From: Elusimicrobiota bacterium
Lineage (GTDB): Bacteria; Elusimicrobiota; Elusimicrobia; UBA1565; UBA9628
DNA: 6,291 nt
Assembly: GCA_028871595.1 (NCBI GenBank)
Contig: JAGWMT010000190.1
Span: 1 to 6,291, forward strand
Direction: 5' to 3'
Shown here: piece by piece, positions 1 to 5,619 of the stretch
Position numbering within the stretch: the stretch's first letter is position 1
Layout: every line of letters starts with the position of its first letter
Made by a program: the position numbers and the translations under genes
Notes under the pieces: model-generated
Told to the model about the DNA's origin: nothing
The model's input: only the letters and a program-made list of their open reading frames with translations
Databases searched by the model: none

Positions 1-2
1 CG

Positions 3-47
3 GCGACCGACGACGTGGTCCTGCGCGCCGCCGCTCCCGCGCGCTAA
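3..47 (+). CDS. C-terminal tail of a probable convergent gene (partial)
   Basis: A plus-strand frame is open from the left edge and reads ATDDVVLRAAAPAR followed by TAA at 45-47. It would be the last 14 residues of a gene lying mostly outside the window. Its stop interlocks with the TAG of the minus-strand M16 gene (44-46), giving a 4-base tail-to-tail overlap. Support is limited: the stretch is short, and the other two plus frames are also open here, as expected at this GC content. The argument for it is that the minus strand below position 44 shows no ATG, GTG or TTG that could start another gene, so a convergent neighbour is the simplest reading. No function can be assigned. Confidence 0.35.
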   Translation, partial: ATDDVVLRAAAPAR

Positions 48-2695
48 AGCCCCAGGATCGGGCGCAGGGCTTTCGCGTCGCCGACGACGATCGAGATGAA
101 GCGCGCCGGATCCAGGCGCGCGCGCGACGCCGCCAGGACCGACTCGGGCGTGACCGCGGCCAGCCGGGCCTGGTAGGAGCCCATGACCGTCGCCGGATCG
201 CGGCCGCTCTCCACGACGGCGGCCAGATAGCTGGCCACGCGATCCAGGGAGGCCAGCCGCATCAGGAACAGACCGGCCAGGTGGCGCTTGGACGACGCCA
301 GAACGTCCGCGGGAACGGGCTCCGAGCGCATCCGCTCGGTTTCGGCGCGGATCTCCTCGAGGGCCGCGCGCGCGGCGTCGGGGCGCACGTCGGCGCCCGC
401 CGACCAGACCACGCCGCGTCCGTACACCTCCATGGAGGAGTAGGCCCCGTAGGTAAAGCCGCGGCGCGTCCGCAGGTTCTCGAACAGGCGCGAGTTCGCC
501 GTCCCGCCCAGGACGTGATTGGCGGCGATGAAGTCCAGATAGTCGTCGTCGTTCGGCGTCATGACCGACGTGTGCGCGACGATCAGACTGGCCTGCGCGG
601 AGCCGGGACGGTCGATCAGCGCCACGCGCGCGATCCCGTGGTCGGGCAGCGGCGGCGGCTCGGACGGCGCCCCGGCCGCGGTCCACGCAGCGAACGCTTT
701 CTCCAGCGTCTCGCGGGCCTTCGCGGGTTCCAGGTCGCCGACCAGGATCAGATAGCCGCCGGCGGGCCGCAGGCGGGCGGCGTGATAGGCGCGCAGGCGC
801 GCGGGCGTCACGGCGCCGATGGCGTCCTCGTCGGGAGTGCCGCGGCCGTACGGATGGCCCGGGAACAGCTCGGCGCGCAGGCGTTCCTCGGCCAGGAACG
901 AGGGCTGCGCGCGGCGCATGGCCAGCTCCTCGACGGCGTTCTCGCGCCACAAGGCCACCTCGTCGTCCGGGTAGGAGGCGGTGGTCAGCACGCGCGCCAG
1001 CTCGACGGCGAAGGCGTCGAACGTGCGCGCCAGGCCCGACGCGGAGACCTTCATCCATTCCGCCTCGCTGCCCGCGCCCACGGACCAGCCCAGGCCGGTG
1101 AACGCCCGCGCCACGGCGGCCGCGTCCTGGCCCGCGCAGCCCTTGAGCAGGAGTTCCTCGCAGGCCGGCGACAGGGCTTCCTCCCCCGCGATCTCGTGGG
1201 CGCGCCCCGCGCGCAGGCCCAGGCGCGCCTCGATCAATGGCAGGCGCGCGTCGCGCACCACCAGCACATCGAGACCGTTCTTGAGCGAGAACCGCGCGGG
1301 AGTGGGCAGGACGGGCGCGCGCGTCGGCCCCGGGGGCGGCGGCGGCGCGGCGGGGCCGCGCGGCTCCTCGGCCGGCGGTTCGGCGGCGGGAAGCGGCGGC
1401 GGAGCGGCGACGGGCTCGCCCGGGACCACTTCCAGCACCGCCCGGCCGCGCGCTCCGGTCCAGCGGCGCGCGGCCAAGGTCACGTCGCGGCGCCCGATCT
1501 TCAGCAGGCGAGCGAAATCCCGCCAAAAACCGGCGGGGTCGCCGATCAGCGCGACGTACGAGCTGAGGGTCTGCGCGCGGTCGATCAGCGACTGTTGGCC
1601 GTCCAGCCACGCGCGCTCCAGCTGGATCTTCGCGCGCGCGAGCTCCTCCTCGGTGGGACCGGCGCGGCGGAAACGCTCCAGGACGCGGTCGGCGGCGGCC
1701 AAGGTGTCGCCCAGGTCCGCGTCCGCGCGCGGCGAAACGAACACGGCGAAAAGGTCGGCGCCGCGCCCGTTCGAATGGCTGGACCAATAGGGCATGTGCG
1801 CGCTGGCCGACAAGGCCAGGCGGGTCTTCTTGACCAATTCCTCGTGCAGCGGGCTGTCCTCACCGCTCCCCAGGATGGCGGTGAGCACGGTCAGCGCCCA
1901 GTAGTCGGCGCTCCCCCGCTTGGGCGAGTGCCAGCCGGCCACCAGCAAGGGGCTTTTCGCCAGCGGGTCGGAGACGCGCCGGCGCCGCGTGCCGACGAGG
2001 CGCGGCTCCACGATGGTCGGGCGCTTCGGGCACGCGCGGCGCTTGACCGGGCTGAAATGCTTGCACGTCAACCGGCGCGCGTCGGCAACGGATAAATCGC
2101 CGACCAAGGCCAGCACGGCGTTGTTCGGGCCGTAATGTTTTTCGTAGAACCGGCGCACGTCCTCCAAGTCGGCGGCGCGCAGGTCCGCGTCGTCGCCGAT
2201 GGTGGGGTGGGAATTTTCCCAGCGCGAGAAGGCCAGCTCGCCCATCACGGCGTCGGTGGCGCGGCGGTAGGGCTGGTTCCCGTAGGATTGCCCCATTTCC
2301 TCCAGGACGACCCTTTTCTCGATCTCCAGCTCGCGCGGCGAGATCAGCAGGCCGTGCATGCGGTCGGCCTCGGCCCAGAGCACGGCCTCCAGCGCCCAGG
2401 ACGGCACGACCTCGTGGTAGGTCGTGTTCGTCTTCATGGTGTAGGCGTTGTCCACGCCGCCGTTCGTCTCCACCAGGCGCGAGACCTCGTTCGGGGGCAG
2501 GTTCTTCGTGCCCTGGAACATCAGGTGCTCGAACAAGTGCGCGAAGCCGGCGCGGCCCTTTTCCTCGTCCAACGAGCCGACGCGGTAGGTCAGCGACACC
2601 GCGACCAGCGGGGCCGAACGGTCGGTCTGAACGACGACCTTCAATCCGTTGGACAGCTTGAAGACGTGAGTGGGGAGGCCTTTCAAGGCTCGCAT
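44..2695 (-). CDS. M16 (insulinase/pitrilysin-type) zinc peptidase with two M16 units
   Basis: This 883-residue protein has the length of a two-unit M16 peptidase, a clam-shell family that degrades peptides or small proteins. The N-terminal unit (about residues 8-425) carries the inverted zinc motif HLFEH at residues 53-57 (bases 2525-2539): His53 and His57 bind zinc and Glu56 is the catalytic base. The third ligand is probably Glu133 in EKRVVLEE (126-133). Family hallmarks NAYT, TTYHE and EADRM lie between. A Pro/Ala-rich linker (about 425-466) leads to a second unit in which the motif has become PACEE, so it is not catalytic, but it keeps the RRGFTYGAYS segment (744-753) that M16 enzymes use to complete the active site. 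No signal peptide is visible, so it is probably cytoplasmic. The ATG at 2695 is preferred over an in-frame TTG at 2716, which lies upstream of the likely -10. Substrate unknown. Confidence 0.93.
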   Translation of the reverse strand: MRALKGLPTHVFKLSNGLKVVVQTDRSAPLVAVSLTYRVGSLDEEKGRAGFAHLFEHLMFQGTKNLPPNEVSRLVETNGGVDNAYTMKTNTTYHEVVPSWALEAVLWAEADRMHGLLISPRELEIEKRVVLEEMGQSYGNQPYRRATDAVMGELAFSRWENSHPTIGDDADLRAADLEDVRRFYEKHYGPNNAVLALVGDLSVADARRLTCKHFSPVKRRACPKRPTIVEPRLVGTRRRRVSDPLAKSPLLVAGWHSPKRGSADYWALTVLTAILGSGEDSPLHEELVKKTRLALSASAHMPYWSSHSNGRGADLFAVFVSPRADADLGDTLAAADRVLERFRRAGPTEEELARAKIQLERAWLDGQQSLIDRAQTLSSYVALIGDPAGFWRDFARLLKIGRRDVTLAARRWTGARGRAVLEVVPGEPVAAPPPLPAAEPPAEEPRGPAAPPPPPGPTRAPVLPTPARFSLKNGLDVLVVRDARLPLIEARLGLRAGRAHEIAGEEALSPACEELLLKGCAGQDAAAVARAFTGLGWSVGAGSEAEWMKVSASGLARTFDAFAVELARVLTTASYPDDEVALWRENAVEELAMRRAQPSFLAEERLRAELFPGHPYGRGTPDEDAIGAVTPARLRAYHAARLRPAGGYLILVGDLEPAKARETLEKAFAAWTAAGAPSEPPPLPDHGIARVALIDRPGSAQASLIVAHTSVMTPNDDDYLDFIAANHVLGGTANSRLFENLRTRRGFTYGAYSSMEVYGRGVVWSAGADVRPDAARAALEEIRAETERMRSEPVPADVLASSKRHLAGLFLMRLASLDRVASYLAAVVESGRDPATVMGSYQARLAAVTPESVLAASRARLDPARFISIVVGDAKALRPILGL

Positions 2696-2701
2696 TATAC
2701 C

Positions 2702-2707
2702 GTTATA
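2702..2707 (-). promoter_or_regulatory. -10 element of the M16 peptidase gene
   Basis: On the minus strand TATAAC matches the -10 consensus at five of six positions and is followed by six bases and then the ATG. Transcription would begin at or next to the A of the start codon. No good -35 is visible 16-18 bases upstream, and no Shine-Dalgarno precedes the ATG. It overlaps the -10 of the divergent gene by four base pairs. Confidence 0.5.
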
Positions 2708-2709
2708 CT
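2704..2709 (+). promoter_or_regulatory. -10 element of the divergent zinc-motif lipoprotein gene
   Basis: TATACT matches the -10 consensus at five of six positions and ends six bases before the ATG at 2716, leaving no room for a leader or ribosome binding site. TTTCAA at 2681-2686 sits at a 17-bp spacing but matches the -35 consensus at only three of six positions. The element lies in a direct repeat of TTATAC (2695-2700 and 2703-2708). Confidence 0.5.
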
Positions 2710-2715
2710 GCGGCA

Positions 2716-3408
2716 ATGCGGCCCCGGGTTTTCTTCGCCGTCGCGGCGCTCGCTTCCGCCGCCTGCGGGCGCGGCCCGGGATATTCGGGAGTCGCGTGCC
2801 CCCATGATTTGACGCGGGAGCGCCTGCCGCCGGTGGAGGTCGTGGTCTCCTCGGTGACCGCCGTGGTCCGCCGGGACCTGGACCTGACCCGGCTGGCCCG
2901 CCTCCCCGGCACCGAGGCGCTGGGGCCCGGAGGCGAGATCCAGGGCTTGACCCTGGCCGAGCACCGCCTGGCGTACAAAACCGCCATCGCGGTCGAGCCG
3001 CACCTTTTCGGCGGGCCGGAATGCGCGTGGATCGACCACTTGACCGTCAACATGACGCCGACCAGCATCACCATTTACGTGCCGAAGGATTACCCCGAGG
3101 ACAGCTGCGAGTCGGAGCAGGTCCTGGCTCACGAACGCCAACACGAGGAGATACACCGCGACACGCTGGACGAGTACGCCGGGGAGATGCGCCGCGCGCT
3201 GGCCCGCGCCGACTGGCTGCCGGCGCGTGGAACGCCTTTGGCGGTCGCCGACCGCGCCGAGGCGGAACGCCGAATCGAGGAGATGGTGGACAAGGCCGCC
3301 AAGCCGGTGTACGCCCGCTTCAAGGAGACGCTGGCCGAGCGCCAAGCCGTCATCGACGTCCCCGAGAACTACCGCTGGGTCTCCCGGCGCTGCGCGAATT
3401 GGAAGTAA
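2716..3408 (+). CDS. Putative lipoprotein with HExxH zinc-peptidase motif (DUF922-like)
   Basis: This 230-residue protein starts with a short hydrophobic export signal (VFFAVAALASAAC) whose Cys17 fits a permissive lipobox, so it is probably anchored in an envelope membrane. Near the C-terminus VLAHERQHEEIH contains HERQH at residues 139-143 (bases 3130-3144). His139 and His143 would bind zinc and Glu140 would be catalytic, with His147, Asp149 or Glu153 as possible third ligands. The upstream layout, a conserved Cys-containing strand (ECAWIDHLTVNM, 102-113) and then a proline-containing strand before HExxH, resembles the DUF922 predicted zinc-protease group. That family call is from memory of the pattern and unverified. 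Arg in the third position of HExxH is unusual for strict zincins, so it could be non-catalytic. Cysteines 28, 103, 131 and 226 could form disulfides. It is divergent from the M16 gene and 38 bases upstream of lemA. Confidence 0.75.
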   Translation: MRPRVFFAVAALASAACGRGPGYSGVACPHDLTRERLPPVEVVVSSVTAVVRRDLDLTRLARLPGTEALGPGGEIQGLTLAEHRLAYKTAIAVEPHLFGGPECAWIDHLTVNMTPTSITIYVPKDYPEDSCESEQVLAHERQHEEIHRDTLDEYAGEMRRALARADWLPARGTPLAVADRAEAERRIEEMVDKAAKPVYARFKETLAERQAVIDVPENYRWVSRRCANWK

Positions 3409-3434
3409 ACTTGACGCCCGCAGCCGGGAAGTGA

Positions 3435-3440
3435 TTGACT
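3435..3440 (+). promoter_or_regulatory. Weak -10-like element before lemA
   Basis: TTGACT ends six bases before the lemA ATG, the same position as the elements at neighbouring genes, and TTGACG at 3411-3416 lies 18 bp upstream as a good -35 match. The hexamer itself matches the -10 consensus at only three of six positions. The nearest purine run, GGGAAG at 3426-3431, is about 15 bases from the ATG, too far for a normal ribosome binding site. lemA may instead be read from the upstream lipoprotein transcript. Confidence 0.25.
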
Positions 3441-3446
3441 CGCCTC

Positions 3447-4040
3447 ATGAAAACTCTCGCGGCGATCCTCGGCGGCGTCGTCCTCCTCGCTCTTCTGGTC
3501 GGCGTTTGGGCCGCCGGGGCCTACAACGGCCTGGTCGCGCACAACGAGAACGTCAGCAAGGCCTGGGCGCAGGTCGAGAGCCAGTACCAGCGCCGCTTCG
3601 ATCTGATCCCGAACCTGGTCGAGACGGTGAAAGGCTCGGCGAAGTTCGAGAAGGAAACCTTGACGGCCGTCGTCGAGGCCCGCTCGCGCGTCGGCTCCAT
3701 GCTGGTGGACAAGGGCGTCCTCAACGATCAAGCGGCGTTCAAGAACTTCGAGAACGCCCAGGCGGGCCTGTCGTCCGCCCTGTCGCACCTGATGGTGGTC
3801 GTGGAGAAATACCCCGACATCAAGTCCACCCAAGGGTTCCGCGACCTTCAAGTCCAGCTCGAGGGGACGGAGAACCGCATCGCCGTCGCGCGCAAGGACT
3901 TCAACGACGCGGCGCAGGAGTACAACACCGCGATCAAGGTGTTTCCCGGCTCGCTGCTGGCCGGCTTCGGCGGCTTCAAGGAGCGGCCGTATTTCGCGGC
4001 CGCGCCCGCCGCCGCCGCGGCTCCCGCCGTCAAGTTCTGA
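3447..4040 (+). CDS. lemA: LemA family membrane protein
   Basis: This 197-residue protein is a clear LemA member. Residues 5-24 form one transmembrane segment, followed by the family signature YNGLV (26-30), AWAQVESQYQRRFDLIPNLVETVKG (39-63) and, further on, YPDIKS, LEGTENRIAVARKDFN (138-153), YN and FPG. These belong to the long helical bundle of the family. The tail after PYF is almost all Ala and Pro and ends PAVKF, like the usual LemA ending. LemA proteins are widespread envelope proteins of poorly defined function, often next to TPM-domain or HtpX-type peptidase genes. Here the upstream neighbour is instead the HExxH lipoprotein gene, 38 bases away on the same strand. The start is set at the ATG at 3447, giving a short N-terminus before the membrane segment. 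An in-frame TTG at 3435 would add only four residues. Confidence 0.95.
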   Translation: MKTLAAILGGVVLLALLVGVWAAGAYNGLVAHNENVSKAWAQVESQYQRRFDLIPNLVETVKGSAKFEKETLTAVVEARSRVGSMLVDKGVLNDQAAFKNFENAQAGLSSALSHLMVVVEKYPDIKSTQGFRDLQVQLEGTENRIAVARKDFNDAAQEYNTAIKVFPGSLLAGFGGFKERPYFAAAPAAAAAPAVKF

Positions 4041-4045
4041 CGCGG

Positions 4046-4074
4046 GTTGATCCCGGTCAACTTCGCAAATTGAC
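4046..4074 (+). promoter_or_regulatory. Alternating inverted repeat between lemA and the next gene
   Basis: Three short blocks follow one another: GTTGA (4046-4050), GGTCAAC (4055-4061) and TTGAC (4070-4074). The middle block can pair with either flank, forming two mutually exclusive 5-bp hairpins. It could be an operator half-site array or a weak processing structure. No T-run follows, so it is not a convincing terminator. TTGAC at the end could also be read as a -35, but its distance to the TACTCT element (31 bp) is too long. Confidence 0.2.
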
Positions 4075-4106
4075 GAAAGTCCTAATTGGCCCCTAGGCCT
4101 TTTGGG

Positions 4107-4112
4107 TACTCT
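4107..4112 (+). promoter_or_regulatory. -10-like element before the exported unknown gene
   Basis: TACTCT fits the TAnnnT form of the -10 and ends six bases before the ATG at 4119. GAGGG at 4113-4117 looks like a Shine-Dalgarno core, but only one base separates it from the ATG, too close for normal use. A -35 is not obvious: TTGGCC at 4086-4091 would give a short 15-bp spacer. Confidence 0.35.
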
Positions 4113-4118
4113 GAGGGC

Positions 4119-4856
4119 ATGAACAAGCTCCTCCTGACGGTCGTCGCCCTCGCCGCTCTCGCCGCCACCGCGCGCGCGCAGTCCGAGTCCCTCGCGTTCG
4201 GCGCCCGCGGCTTCGAAGCCGCCGCCGCCGAGACCATCTCTCCCTTCATCCTCGAGGACGCGTTCGCCGGAGTCGGCGCGTGCGGCGTCCTGGACATCAA
4301 GTCCTTCCGCGCCTGGACGCTGCAGGAAGCGGCCGACATGGCCTCCCCCTGCCTCAAGGCCGTCGGCGAGAAGTATCAATCGTCTTTGGTTCTGCAGGGC
4401 GGTTTCCTGCGCGCCACCGCCGCCGGCTACCCGGCCACCCCGGGCCTCCTGTTGAAGACCGACCTCACCGCGGACTCCAAGCCTTACCGCGACCTGGTCA
4501 GCTCCCTGGCGCGCCGCCACAACGAGATCCTCGGGCACCCCGTGCGCCTTCTGGCTCGCGGTGAGGTCGCTCCGGAATCGGTCAGCGCCGTCCAGGAGGC
4601 GCTCAAGCAGTGCATCCTGGTCACCGTGGTCCGGGACATCCAGAACGGCTCCGACTTCGTGAAGATCTACGGCCGATGCCTGGTGAAGAACCCGGACCTC
4701 CGCATCGACGCGATCCTGCCCGCGCCGGGCATGGCCGTCACCCTGAAGACCGAGCGCACCGACGTGGGCGCCCAGGCCCTCAACGGCTTCGTGACCGTGA
4801 ACGCCGGCAAGGGTCCGGTCGAGATCATGGTCGTGGCCCAGACGGCTCGCCCCTAG
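4119..4856 (+). CDS. Exported protein of unknown function
   Basis: I do not recognise this 245-residue protein. Residues 1-20 are a typical Sec signal peptide: Lys3, a Leu/Val/Ala core and an ARA cleavage site before Gln21. The mature protein has four cysteines (55, 78, 165, 187), which could form two disulfides in an oxidising compartment. The middle (about 60-160) looks helix-rich, for example WTLQEAADMASPCLKAVGEKY and PYRDLVSSLARRHNEIL. The end (about 165-240) looks like alternating beta strands (CILVTVVRDI, FVKIYGRCLVK, MAVTLKTERT, GPVEIMVVAQ), suggesting a small beta-sandwich that binds or assembles rather than catalyses; no catalytic motif is visible. The ATG at 4119 is chosen because the signal peptide begins there and an in-frame TTG at 4086 adds an unconvincing extension. 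A terminator follows 24 bases after the stop. Confidence 0.85.
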   Translation: MNKLLLTVVALAALAATARAQSESLAFGARGFEAAAAETISPFILEDAFAGVGACGVLDIKSFRAWTLQEAADMASPCLKAVGEKYQSSLVLQGGFLRATAAGYPATPGLLLKTDLTADSKPYRDLVSSLARRHNEILGHPVRLLARGEVAPESVSAVQEALKQCILVTVVRDIQNGSDFVKIYGRCLVKNPDLRIDAILPAPGMAVTLKTERTDVGAQALNGFVTVNAGKGPVEIMVVAQTARP

Positions 4857-4880
4857 ACGCCTTTCTCTCCAGGTAAAATC

Positions 4881-4918
4881 GAAGCCCCGCCGTGAAACAA
4901 CGGCGGGGCTTCTTCTTT
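4881..4918 (+). terminator. Intrinsic terminator after the exported unknown gene
   Basis: GAAGCCCCGCCG (4881-4892) pairs perfectly with CGGCGGGGCTTC (4901-4912) as a 12-bp stem around the 8-base loop TGAAACAA, followed by the T-rich run TTCTTT (4913-4918). The stem is strong and correctly placed to end the transcript of the gene stopping at 4856. The -10 of the next gene begins three bases further on, so termination and re-initiation are packed into about 50 bases. Confidence 0.85.
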
Positions 4919-4920
4919 GG

Positions 4921-4926
4921 TATAAG
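4921..4926 (+). promoter_or_regulatory. -10 element before the 3D-domain protein gene
   Basis: TATAAG matches the -10 consensus at five of six positions and ends seven bases before the ATG at 4934, just after the terminator T-run. The expected -35 position (about 4898-4903) falls in the terminator hairpin and shows no good match. AAGG at 4924-4927, six bases from the ATG, could alternatively serve as a weak ribosome binding site if transcription starts further upstream. Confidence 0.45.
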
Positions 4927-4933
4927 GCTCTCC

Positions 4934-5566
4934 ATGCGCGCGCCGCTCCTGCTTGTCGCGTTCTCGCTCGCCTTCGCCGACGCGGCGCCGTCGCCCATCC
5001 CCGTGACGTTGACGATCTACGCGACGCCGCGCGAGCGCGACTTCGGCTCCGCGCCCGCCGAGCGGATTCGCTGGAAATCACCCCTCGACGGGCGCTTCCA
5101 CTGGAGCCTGTTCGTCGCCGGCTTCGCGGACCGGGATTCGTCGGACCCGCGCCTGCCCGACATCGCCGGCGCGGCCATGGAAGGCAGCGGCGAAATCGAA
5201 CCCGCGTACCACCGGAGCGACCGCGCGCTCTCCGCCGCCTTGGCCGCCGGCTATCGCTTCCTCATCCTCGACCAGTGGAAGGCGCGCCGACGCCTCGCCG
5301 TCTTCAGCCTGGCCAAAACCCCGCTCGCCTCTGACGAACGTCCACTTCGAGCGGGCCTGAGCGCCGCGGTCCGCGACGGCAACTCCCTTTTTCCTCTCGG
5401 CCGGACGGTCCGGCTGACCTGCCGGAATCACTCCCTCGGCGTACGGCTGATCCACGACGAATGCTCCAGCTGCGCGGGCGACCATCACATCGATCTCTAC
5501 GTCGCGGCCTCGACGGGGCCCACGGTATCCCTGGAGGACTGCACGGCCGTCCTCCTCCCGAAATAA
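4934..5566 (+). CDS. Exported 3D/double-psi beta-barrel-like protein
   Basis: This 210-residue protein has a signal peptide (MRAPLLLVAFSLAFADA, probable cleavage near residue 17). The mature part begins with a strand ending in YAT, has AMEGSGEI at 81-88, reminiscent of the QGSG segment of MltA-like 3D proteins, then FPLGRTVRL (153-161), HDECSSC (174-180) and DHHIDLYV (183-190). The order, a Pro-Leu-Gly-Arg/Thr turn, an Asp-containing loop and IDLY, is that of 3D and other double-psi beta-barrel domains, many of which act on or bind peptidoglycan. Asp148, Asp175 and Asp187 are candidates for the three aspartates that name the 3D domain. The loop here is DECSSC instead of the usual DTGG, closer to the DxCxxC of barwin/RlpA-like barrels. 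The domain call is by eye and no enzymatic activity is claimed. The upstream in-frame GTG at 4892 is rejected because it lies inside the terminator. Confidence 0.7.
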   Translation: MRAPLLLVAFSLAFADAAPSPIPVTLTIYATPRERDFGSAPAERIRWKSPLDGRFHWSLFVAGFADRDSSDPRLPDIAGAAMEGSGEIEPAYHRSDRALSAALAAGYRFLILDQWKARRRLAVFSLAKTPLASDERPLRAGLSAAVRDGNSLFPLGRTVRLTCRNHSLGVRLIHDECSSCAGDHHIDLYVAASTGPTVSLEDCTAVLLPK

Positions 5567-5567
5567 A

Positions 5568-5599
5568 GAAGCCCCGCCGGGATTCCCCGGCGGGGCTTC
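5568..5599. terminator. Intergenic hairpin terminator shared by two convergent genes
   Basis: A perfect 14-bp stem, GAAGCCCCGCCGGG (5568-5581) with its complement at 5586-5599, encloses the tetraloop ATTC. It sits between the plus-strand stop (5564-5566) and the minus-strand stop (5620-5622). Read on the minus strand the stem is followed by TTTATTT, so it is a full terminator for the minus-strand gene. On the plus strand only GTT follows, so it would be weaker in that direction. The first 12 stem bases are identical to the terminator arm at 4881-4892. Confidence 0.85.
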
Positions 5600-5619
5600 G
5601 TTCCGGCGGCGGCGGGAAT

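Noticed and set aside
281..2095. A 604-codon open frame on the plus strand opposite the M16 gene
   Set aside because: The minus-strand M16 motifs are unmistakable. The antisense product is Arg/Gly/Gln-rich without domains, as expected when a high-GC gene suppresses stops on the other strand.
2693..2716. TTG at 2716 as the M16 start
   Set aside because: It would add seven residues with no homology value, lies upstream of the TATAAC element, and would make the gene overlap the divergent ATG.
2135..2812. A 225-codon plus-strand frame running through the divergent promoter region
   Set aside because: It overlaps the N-terminal zinc-motif region of the M16 gene, crosses both promoters and has no domain signature.
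4000..4030. GCC-rich repeat near the end of lemA as a microsatellite
   Set aside because: It encodes the Ala/Pro tail common in LemA proteins and is not a clean repeat at the DNA level.
4088..4103. GGCC-CCTA-GGCC-TTTT as a terminator for lemA
   Set aside because: A 4-bp stem with a 4-base loop is too weak to call; it also lies close to the next start.
4113..4117. GAGGG as a Shine-Dalgarno for the gene at 4119
   Set aside because: Only one base separates it from the ATG; normal spacing is about 5-9 bases.
4892..4933. GTG at 4892 as the start of the 3D-like protein
   Set aside because: It is within the terminator hairpin, and the typical signal peptide begins at the ATG at 4934.
3369..5081. 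A 570-codon open frame on the minus strand spanning lemA and the two following genes
   Set aside because: It crosses three plus-strand genes, an intergenic spacer and a terminator, and its product is low-complexity Arg/Gly/Ala-rich. It is a GC-driven shadow.
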